A DNA stretch of 6,377 nucleotides. It comes from Candidatus Bipolaricaulota bacterium. GTDB lineage: Bacteria > Bipolaricaulota > Bipolaricaulia > Bipolaricaulales > Bipolaricaulaceae. Numbering within the stretch: the stretch's first letter is position 1; each line of letters starts with the position of its first letter. The stretch spans positions 1 through 6,377 of the forward strand of contig JAGGRX010000058.1 of NCBI GenBank assembly GCA_021159405.1, in the 5' to 3' direction. The notes beneath the pieces are model-generated. The model did not search any database. It had not been told where the DNA came from and worked only from the letters and a program-made list of their open reading frames with translations. This document shows, in pieces, positions 1-5,511 of this stretch. Both the position numbers and the translations under genes were made by a program.

Positions 1-2
1 AT

Positions 3-1331
3 GATCTTCAGGAACGGCTGAGGGCGCTGGGAGCCGACAGGCTGGCCGAGGAGCTGGCCAGACTGGCCTACCGCAACGACGAGGTCTACGCCGCGGTGGA
101 GCGCCTTATCTCCTCCCCAGAGGAGAACCGAGAACGGTTCCTCAACCGGCTGGGCAGGCTCCGGCGAAGCAGGAAATTCTATGACTGGCGGACCACCCCC
201 GAGCTCGCGGGGGAGCTGGAGGGGATGCTGGAGGATCTCCGCGCTGCACGTCCTGAACCCAAAGAGGGGCTGGAACTCCTGGCCAGGTTCTACGCCTGCG
301 ACGGTCGCACCCTGGAACGCTGCGACGACTCGGGAGGTTGGGTGGGGTCCGTCTTCTCCGAAGCGGCGGCGAAGCTGTTCGCCGAGTTCGCCCAGCGCTG
401 TGAGGACAAGGCCTGGGTGGCGGACCTGGTGTTTCAGCTATTCCTGGAGGACGATTACGGAGTGCGTTATGGCCTTCTCACCCGCGCCACCAGCTACCTC
501 CCCGAGGAAGAAATAAGGAAGCTCGCGACCAGGCTCCTGGAATGGGCCAGGGAGAACCCGGAGCAAGCCTTCCACTGTTGCGGTGGAGCAGAAACCCTGG
601 CCCGGGCCATCAAGGACCCCCGCCTATTCGAGCGGGCCGCCCTAGCCGCCCAAGACTCCCCTTTTCCAGGGATATTCCTCCAGATCGCCGAGGTCTATCT
701 GGAAGCGGGAGAGCCGGAGGAAGCCCTGGAGTGGCTGCAGCGGACCCAACCCCGCTGGGACGAAGACACGTACGACTCGCTTCTGTACCGGGCTTACGAA
801 CAGCTGGGCGAACGGGAGAAGCTGGCCGAGGTAGCCTGGCGTATGTTCACCCGGAACCGCTCTCTAGACACGCTGGAGGCCCTTCTGCGGGCCATCGGCG
901 AGGACCAGCGGGAGGCGGTGCTAGAGGAACAAGTAAAGGAGATCCTCAACTCGACTAAGTTTTCCTACAAAGACGCCTCGTTCTTGGTGCAGGTAGGACG
1001 GCTGGCTGAAGCGGAGGAGTACCTGCTCCGCCATCGGGACAAGCTGAACGGGGACCTTTACTCCACCCTGCTCCCCTGGGCGAAGGCACTGGAGCAGGGG
1101 GGCTACCCCCTGGGGGCCACCGTAGTCTATCGGGCGCTGTTGGAGTCAATACTGGACCGGGCGATCACCAAGTACTACCACCACGGGGTGCGGTACCTTA
1201 AAAAGCTGGAAACACTGGCCGAGGGGATCCGGGATTGGAAAGGGGTGACCCCGCATGGGGAGTATTTTGCGGGGCTCCGGGAAGCCCACAAGCGTAAGCG
1301 GAGCTTCTGGGGCAAATACGAAGGGCGATAA
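3..1331 (+). CDS. DUF6880-like helical-repeat protein, 5'-truncated by the window edge
   Basis: The frame is open from base 3 to the TAA at 1329-1331 (442 codons), so the gene begins before the window. A GTG at 96 is possible as a start, but the codons before it (LRALGADRLAEELARLA and onward) look like native helical sequence, so I treat the gene as partial. The protein is rich in Leu, Glu and Arg and almost wholly helical. TPR-like helix pairs lie in the middle (for example LQIAEVYLEAGEPEEALEWL). The motifs ERCDDSGGWVG and EDDYGVR in the first half, and ATVVYRALLESIL and HKRKRSFW near the C-terminus, match my recollection of DUF6880, a family often fused behind a SWIM zinc finger. If a SWIM finger is present, it lies upstream of the window. 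The family's function is unknown to me. No signal peptide or membrane segment is visible, so it is probably cytoplasmic. Confidence 0.75.
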   Translation, partial: DLQERLRALGADRLAEELARLAYRNDEVYAAVERLISSPEENRERFLNRLGRLRRSRKFYDWRTTPELAGELEGMLEDLRAARPEPKEGLELLARFYACDGRTLERCDDSGGWVGSVFSEAAAKLFAEFAQRCEDKAWVADLVFQLFLEDDYGVRYGLLTRATSYLPEEEIRKLATRLLEWARENPEQAFHCCGGAETLARAIKDPRLFERAALAAQDSPFPGIFLQIAEVYLEAGEPEEALEWLQRTQPRWDEDTYDSLLYRAYEQLGEREKLAEVAWRMFTRNRSLDTLEALLRAIGEDQREAVLEEQVKEILNSTKFSYKDASFLVQVGRLAEAEEYLLRHRDKLNGDLYSTLLPWAKALEQGGYPLGATVVYRALLESILDRAITKYYHHGVRYLKKLETLAEGIRDWKGVTPHGEYFAGLREAHKRKRSFWGKYEGR

Positions 1332-1393
1332 GCTCCCCACTTGCCGGGGCCAAAGCTGGGGATACCCTTTCTCTGCGGCAAATCGAGTAGATA

Positions 1394-1399
1394 AGGAGG
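1394..1399 (+). promoter_or_regulatory. Ribosome binding site of the OmpH-like gene
   Basis: AGGAGG lies just before two adjacent ATG codons at 1401 and 1404. Only 1 nt separates it from the first ATG and 4 nt from the second. The spacing favours initiation at 1404, although even that is short. Confidence 0.6.
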
Positions 1400-1400
1400 G

Positions 1401-2273
1401 ATGATGACGGGAAAGACCTTGCTTCTGGTCGTCCTCCTGGCGTTAGGGACGGGGTTGGTGGGGGGACTCATCGGGGTGGCCCTGTTCTCGAGAGGCGATA
1501 CCGAGCTAGCGGAACGGGTCGACGACTTGACGGCCCGACTGGAGGCCGTGGAGAACAGCACGAACTCCGCCGCCGCCCAACTGGATGAGCTCTCGGCTTC
1601 CCAGAAGCGGCTGGAGGATGCGGTGGGCGAGCTCCAAGCCGGCCTCTCCGCGGTAGAGGAGAAGCTCGCCAGCGGGGTCTCGGCCGGCCCCCAGACCTCC
1701 TCGTCCCTGGCGGTGGCCTACGTGGACCTGACAGGCCTGATGGACGAGCTATTCCAATCGGTCCAAAACACGATTAGCTTCAAGGACCAAGAGCTGCAAG
1801 ACCTGCGCCAAAAACACGAGTCCGGCGAGATCGACGACGAGACTTACAAAAAGGAATCCATGTCGGTGGAGGTAGAACTCCTGGCTGCTCGGCTAAACTG
1901 GGACCTGGGATTAATTGACAAAATGGCCGCCTCACCGGAATTTTCCGACCTCAAGCAGAGCCTACAGGAGCTGCGAAAAAAACTTCAACCACTCCAGGAC
2001 CAGCTTGACGAGCTGAAAGGCGCCGCCGACCAAGGCGACCTTAACAGCTTCTTCGGCCTATACCAACAGCTGAGCACCTCCCTTCAGCAGCTGGATCAGC
2101 TTGTTTCTCAGGTGATTCAAGCCATGCTGGCCGACATCACCCAGGAGGTCGCCCAAGCCCAGGGCTATGCCCTGGTGCTCCGCAAGGAGGACGCCCTGTA
2201 CCTAGACACCGAGCAGCTGGCGGACCTGACCCCTCAGGTCAAGGCCCGCGTGCCGGAGCTGTTCTCCCCTTAG
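1401..2273 (+). CDS. Membrane-anchored coiled-coil protein with OmpH/Skp-like domain
   Basis: Up to 290 aa; the true start may be the second ATG at 1404. Residues about 6-29 form one hydrophobic, Gly-rich segment ending in FSRGD, which fits an uncleaved signal anchor with the rest outside the cytoplasm. Residues about 34-90 show heptad-like coiled coil (RVDDLTARLEAVE, ASQKRLEDAVGELQ). From about residue 101 the sequence follows the OmpH/Skp pattern: an opening strand (SLAVAYVDLTGLMDEL), long charged helices, then the family-typical end (DITQEVAQAQGYALVLRKED, then ALYLDTEQLADLT). Skp-family proteins are trimeric periplasmic chaperones for outer-membrane proteins; here the extra anchor and coiled coil make it longer than the usual 160-190 aa. 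It follows the DUF6880 gene by 69 nt and may share its transcript. It ends in TAG, with a backup TGA six codons later at 2292-2294. A chaperone role is inferred. Confidence 0.7.
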   Translation: MMTGKTLLLVVLLALGTGLVGGLIGVALFSRGDTELAERVDDLTARLEAVENSTNSAAAQLDELSASQKRLEDAVGELQAGLSAVEEKLASGVSAGPQTSSSLAVAYVDLTGLMDELFQSVQNTISFKDQELQDLRQKHESGEIDDETYKKESMSVEVELLAARLNWDLGLIDKMAASPEFSDLKQSLQELRKKLQPLQDQLDELKGAADQGDLNSFFGLYQQLSTSLQQLDQLVSQVIQAMLADITQEVAQAQGYALVLRKEDALYLDTEQLADLTPQVKARVPELFSP

Positions 2274-2304
2274 AGCCAGGAGCGGAGCTCTTGAACCCCG
2301 GCAG

Positions 2305-2343
2305 AAATAAAAAATGGGCGCAGGGGCCCCATGCCTGCGCCCA
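2305..2343 (-). terminator. Rho-independent terminator of the ABC transporter operon
   Basis: A perfect 10-bp inverted repeat (TGGGCGCAGG at 2315-2324, CCTGCGCCCA at 2334-2343) encloses a 9-nt loop. On the - strand it starts 11 nt after the permease stop and is followed by TTTTTTATTT (2314-2305), a textbook terminator. Read on the + strand, where it lies 41 nt past the OmpH-like gene, the hairpin is followed only by CTTCTCGTTCC, so termination in that direction would be weaker. It separates the two convergent transcription units. Confidence 0.85.
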
Positions 2344-2354
2344 CTTCTCGTTCC

Positions 2355-3284
2355 TCAGAGGGAGCGAATCTCGCGGCGCATGAAGATCACGTATGAGATG
2401 CCAAAGCAGATCGAGCTCAGGGCGATCAGGCTTACGAGCTGCGGCCACACGATGAGGAGGGACTGGCCCAGGGGCAAGGGGTTGGTGGGGATGTCTTGTC
2501 GGGTGAGCAGCGTGGTGATACCCAAGCCCCGATAGCTCGGGATGAGTACGGCGCTGGTGGCCTCTTCGAACAGGGCCACCGGGGAGAACCGAAGCACCAT
2601 GTCCCGAACCTCCTCGTGGTGCGCCCACACCTGGGCCGGGGAGTTCGGGCTCACCGGGGCCACCTGGTCGGCGATCAGCCCGGCCACCATGTACAGGAAA
2701 AGGGTAAAGAACAGCCACACGGCGATGGAGGCCAGGGCCGAGCTCGCTGCCTGACGGAAAACCACCGAAAACAGGACCCCCAAGGCAAGCCAAAAACCAA
2801 GGTATACAAGCCCGATCAGGAAGAAGACGAACATGCGCGACAGCTCCCCGCCATCGGGAGGAAAGCCAAGCGCATAAAGCCCAAGCCCGAGAATGATGAG
2901 GATGATCCCGGCCAGGCCCAGGGCCAACGTGGCAAGCCCAGCCAGGAACTTGCCGTTGATCCAGGAATCCCGGTAGATGGGCTGAGCCAAAACACGTGAC
3001 GCCGTGCCCCGGGAGAACTCCGAGTTCACCGCATCAAAACCCAAAAGCACCCCGATCAGGGGGCCAAAGAAGGCGAGGAACGACAGGAACGAGGGAAGGC
3101 CCCCCGACCCTTGCGTGAACAGCCTCAGGTACACGTACGAGGAGTCCTGGGGAGGGCTTTCCCGCAGGGACTGACAAGCCAGGTAGACCGAAGTCCCGGC
3201 TACGATGAGGATGAGGAAGAACAGGATGATGAAGCGCTTGCTCCCGAAATAGTCCGCAAGTTCCTTCCAGAATACGACCCTCAT
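2355..3284 (-). CDS. ABC-2 type transporter permease
   Basis: 309 aa integral membrane protein, the expected partner of the ATPase encoded just upstream. After a short amphipathic N-terminus (MRVVFWKELADYF) come about six hydrophobic segments, near residues 18-37, 63-86, 113-140, 151-176, 183-205 and 278-301. The cytoplasmic stretch after TM2 (FDAVNSEFSRGTASRVLAQP, then IYRDSWINGKFLAG) is the characteristic ABC-2 permease signature of the ABC2_membrane / NosY-like group. A roughly 70-residue loop between TM5 and TM6 probably lies outside. The C-terminus is basic (MRREIRSL). The ATG at 3284-3282 has an AGGAG 9 nt upstream that overlaps the last codons of the full-length ATPase frame, which suggests translational coupling. 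The stop is TGA, followed closely by a strong terminator. The family exports lipids, drugs, polysaccharides or peptides; the substrate here is not evident. Confidence 0.9.
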   Translation of the reverse strand: MRVVFWKELADYFGSKRFIILFFLILIVAGTSVYLACQSLRESPPQDSSYVYLRLFTQGSGGLPSFLSFLAFFGPLIGVLLGFDAVNSEFSRGTASRVLAQPIYRDSWINGKFLAGLATLALGLAGIILIILGLGLYALGFPPDGGELSRMFVFFLIGLVYLGFWLALGVLFSVVFRQAASSALASIAVWLFFTLFLYMVAGLIADQVAPVSPNSPAQVWAHHEEVRDMVLRFSPVALFEEATSAVLIPSYRGLGITTLLTRQDIPTNPLPLGQSLLIVWPQLVSLIALSSICFGISYVIFMRREIRSL

Positions 3285-3290
3285 GGCGAA

Positions 3291-3512
3291 TCACTCCTGG
3301 AAATAGCGGAGGTAGATCTCCTCGAGGGTGAACGTCCGCTGGCGGAGCTCAAGAAGCTCCGCCCCCTCGTTCAGGATGGTGCGGGCTATGGCCCCCCGCA
3401 CGTCCTCATCGCAGGCGACCACCAAACGTTCCCCCTCGAAGGTCACCTTACGCACCCCCTCCAGGGCCTCAAGGGCGGTGATAAGCCCCGGGCCGCCCCC
3501 CCGTACCTGGGC
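3291..3512 (-). pseudogene. C-terminal part of the ABC ATPase, cut off by an in-frame TAG
   Basis: Immediately after the TAG at 3515-3513, the same frame stays open for 73 codons to TGA at 3293-3291. My translation includes GLITALEALEGVRKV, RLVVACDEDVRGAIARTIL and ELLELRQRTFTLEEIYLRYF. This is the usual tail of ABC-2 exporter ATPases (the DUF4162-like accessory domain, which typically ends in a TLEEIFLRY-like motif). Without the TAG the protein would be about 306 aa, the normal family length. The segment has no convincing start of its own: the in-frame GTG codons have poorly placed Shine-Dalgarno sequences. It is therefore not an independent gene. It is either lost through nonsense mutation, reached by readthrough, or normal sequence with a base error at the TAG. 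Confidence 0.85.
3294..3298 (-). promoter_or_regulatory. Ribosome binding site of the permease gene
   Basis: AGGAG (within CAGGAGTGA on the - strand) sits 9 nt before the permease ATG. It overlaps the last sense codons and abuts the TGA (3293-3291) of the full-length ATPase reading frame. This supports both the permease start and coupling to full-length ATPase translation. Confidence 0.7.
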
Positions 3513-4211
3513 CTAGAATTCCAGCCCCTCCCCGGAGGTCTTGGCCGAAAGCTCATCCACGGTGCCCTCTGCCACCAGCTTCCCCCGGTGCATGATCCCC
3601 ACCCGGTCACACACCCGCTGCACCTGGTGGAGGAGATGTGAAGAGAGCAAGACGGTCATCCCCCGCTCGTCCCGCATCCTCACGATCATGTCCAGGATCT
3701 GGCTCGCCCCCTCGGGGTCGATCCCGGTGGTGGGCTCATCCAAGATGGCAAGCCGCGGCTGCTTCACGAGCACATCGGCGATCCCCAGGCGCTGGCGCAT
3801 GCCCCGGGAGTAGGTCCTGACCGGCCGGTCGGCCACCTCCGCCAGGCCGACCTGCTTTAAGACCTCCTCGATCCGTTTCTTTGAGTCCCGGTCCGGAATC
3901 CCGTTCAGGCGCGCGATGTAGCGAAGGTTCTCCCGGGCGGTGAGATCGTCGTAGAAGCCCACGTGCTCCGGGAGATACCCGACCTGTCGCTTCACCTTGA
4001 GGGGCTCCCGAGTGGGGTTGTAGCCGACCACTCGTACCTCCCCGGAGGAAGGCTCGGTGAGGCCGAGGAGGATAAGGATGGTGGTGGTCTTGCCCGAGCC
4101 GTTGGGCCCAAGAAGCCCGTAGATCTCCCCTTCCTGCACCTCGAGGTCCAGGCCGTCCACAGCCTGGACGGGGCCGTAGGCCTTCCTGAGCCCTCGGGCC
4201 TCGACGATCAC
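3513..4211 (-). CDS. ABC-2 transporter ATP-binding protein, interrupted by a TAG before its C-terminal domain
   Basis: The 232 aa before the TAG form a complete nucleotide-binding domain of the drug/lipid exporter type (CcmA/NosF-like). Visible motifs are Walker A GPNGSGKT (residues 35-42); a Q-loop region GYLPEH (78-83) with Glu at the usual Gln position, as often seen in this subfamily; signature YSRGMRQRL (134-142, a common variant of LSGGQ); Walker B LAILDEP (154-160) with catalytic Glu159; the D-loop region GIDP (163-166); and the switch His192 in LLSSHLL. All catalytic residues are present, so the truncated form could still bind and hydrolyse ATP, but it lacks the C-terminal domain encoded in frame at 3512-3291. 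The start is GTG at 4211-4209, with AGGAGG 6 nt upstream, only 3 nt after the NEW3 gene's stop. It energises the permease encoded downstream and probably acts at the cytoplasmic membrane face. Confidence 0.9.
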   Translation of the reverse strand: MIVEARGLRKAYGPVQAVDGLDLEVQEGEIYGLLGPNGSGKTTTILILLGLTEPSSGEVRVVGYNPTREPLKVKRQVGYLPEHVGFYDDLTARENLRYIARLNGIPDRDSKKRIEEVLKQVGLAEVADRPVRTYSRGMRQRLGIADVLVKQPRLAILDEPTTGIDPEGASQILDMIVRMRDERGMTVLLSSHLLHQVQRVCDRVGIMHRGKLVAEGTVDELSAKTSGEGLEF

Positions 4212-4214
4212 CCT

Positions 4215-5465
4215 TTACCTCCTCCCCAGGCGGACGAACACCCCGGTGAGGGCGGCCACCACAACCACCACTACCCCAACTCCGACCCAGCCCCAGCCCA
4301 TTGAAGCACCAACAGTCACCCGCAGCTGGCTTGAGGCATGAGCCTCCTGACCCGAGGCGGTGATGGTAATCTGATAGTCGCCGGGGATGGCCCGGTCCGG
4401 CGGAGTGATGATCACGTCCACCTTCCCCAGGTCGTTAGGGCTCATGGTGGGCGGGAGGGACTCCACGGTGTCGGGCTCGAACTTCACTTCCCAACCCTCA
4501 GGCTTGGTGGCGTAGAACTTGATGTTCGTCACCGGGGCGGAGGTGGGATTGGAGGGAAGGCCGTTATGTAGGTAGAGGGTAAAATGCCTCTCCTTCCCCT
4601 CCACCGCCTTGATGTTCCAGGTGTCACCGGCCCCGGTCACTTCGGCTTCGCTCAAAAGGCCCAGGTCGTAGGTCCCGGTGACCACCGCTTTGAGGTCGAG
4701 AGTGGCCTGGTATTCACCCGCCTTGGCCAGGAACTTTACGGGGTATTCGCCCTTCTCCACCATGTAAGGGGGCGTGACCACAAATCTGATGTTCTCCGTG
4801 CCGTGGGCATCCACCTTGATGGAGGTGATGCGGGTGTCCTGCTGCCAGCGGGGGGTGAAGTAGGCTCGCCAGCCCAGCGGCACCTGCCCGGAGAGCTCCA
4901 CCATCTGGTCCTTGTCGGTCTGATTCTTGATCTGAATGGTGAAGGTGAAGTCCTTTCCGGCCGCGTTCTCCAAGGAGGGGTAGTCCACAAGAAGCTGAAG
5001 CACTTCCTCGGGCTGTTCCTCCTCCTGCGGGGCCTTAGCCTGCAAGGTCACGGTTACCTGAATGGAGTGTTGGATGGCGCCGTCTTCTGTGGCCGCACTC
5101 AGGGTGAAGGCGTAGTCACCACCAGGGGTGCCCTCCGGGGGCTTGGCCTTGAACCGGACCGTGAGGGGTTCCTCTTGCCCGGGAAGGAGATGGACCGACT
5201 TGATCTGAAGGGTGGGATAGGAAGAAGTCTCAAACCTGGCGTCCCAGCCCTCCGGCCCGGATACGGAGAGGACCACATCCTCCGGAATAGGTCCGGTGTT
5301 TTGGAGCTTGACATCCAGGGAGACCTCCCGCCCCTCGGAGATTACCAGCGCCGGGTATTGCGTGTAAAACTCAAATCCCCGCTGCGTACCTTGCCCGAAA
5401 AGCGGAACCGATACGAATATAAGCGTCGCAAGGGCGACAAGAAGAAAGCCCCTTCCCTTGCCCAT
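4215..5465 (-). CDS. Secreted, membrane-tethered protein with three NEW3-like Ig-fold domains
   Basis: 416 aa from ATG 5465-5463. The frame is open to 5537, but the extra residues precede a clear signal peptide (MGKGRGFLLVALATLIFVSV...) and would overlap hslU, whereas AGGAGG sits 5 nt before 5465. After the signal peptide come three beta-rich domains at about residues 31-141, 157-258 and 262-385. The first is separated from the second by an acidic linker (APQEEEQPEE). Each carries a GW motif (GPEGWDARF, VPLGWRAYF, KPEGWEVKF) and ends with a PP..-GDY/GEY-type strand (GGDYAFTL, KGEYPVKF, PGDYQITI), as in NEW3 (alpha-galactosidase-associated, COG1470) domains. One membrane helix (about 388-411) and a short RLGRR tail follow. 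The domains should face outside, with the C-terminus inside. The gene heads the ABC-2 operon, so the protein is probably an accessory or receptor component of that exporter. Ligand unknown. Stop TAA. Confidence 0.8.
   Translation of the reverse strand: MGKGRGFLLVALATLIFVSVPLFGQGTQRGFEFYTQYPALVISEGREVSLDVKLQNTGPIPEDVVLSVSGPEGWDARFETSSYPTLQIKSVHLLPGQEEPLTVRFKAKPPEGTPGGDYAFTLSAATEDGAIQHSIQVTVTLQAKAPQEEEQPEEVLQLLVDYPSLENAAGKDFTFTIQIKNQTDKDQMVELSGQVPLGWRAYFTPRWQQDTRITSIKVDAHGTENIRFVVTPPYMVEKGEYPVKFLAKAGEYQATLDLKAVVTGTYDLGLLSEAEVTGAGDTWNIKAVEGKERHFTLYLHNGLPSNPTSAPVTNIKFYATKPEGWEVKFEPDTVESLPPTMSPNDLGKVDVIITPPDRAIPGDYQITITASGQEAHASSQLRVTVGASMGWGWVGVGVVVVVVAALTGVFVRLGRR
4218..4223 (-). promoter_or_regulatory. 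Ribosome binding site of the ABC ATPase gene
   Basis: AGGAGG on the - strand is formed by the last two Arg codons of the NEW3 protein gene. It lies 6 nt before a GTG start (4211-4209). This supports the non-ATG start and indicates translational coupling between the two genes. Confidence 0.75.
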
Positions 5466-5470
5466 GGTCA

Positions 5471-5476
5471 CCTCCT
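5471..5476 (-). promoter_or_regulatory. Ribosome binding site deciding the NEW3 protein start
   Basis: AGGAGG on the - strand, 5 nt before the ATG at 5465-5463. This places the start at the signal peptide Met and not at the upstream in-frame ATG at 5537, which would lie inside hslU. Confidence 0.75.
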
Positions 5477-5511
5477 CGCTGACAACAAAGAAAAGTGCGC
5501 TAGTGGGACTT

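Noticed and set aside
1334..1362. Possible hairpin (TCCCCA / TGGGGA) between the DUF6880 and OmpH-like genes
   Set aside because: The stem is only 6 bp with a 17-nt loop and is not followed by a T run. It is too weak to call a terminator.
1341..1368. Promoter-like pair TTGCCG and TACCCT, 16 nt apart, before the OmpH-like gene
   Set aside because: The match to the -35 and -10 consensus is poor, especially in the -10 box. It is expected by chance at this base composition.
3399..3455. Internal GTG restart that would make the ATPase C-terminal part a separate gene
   Set aside because: The candidate GTGs have a Shine-Dalgarno-like GGAGG either touching the codon or about 10 nt away, and each would produce only a fragment of the domain.
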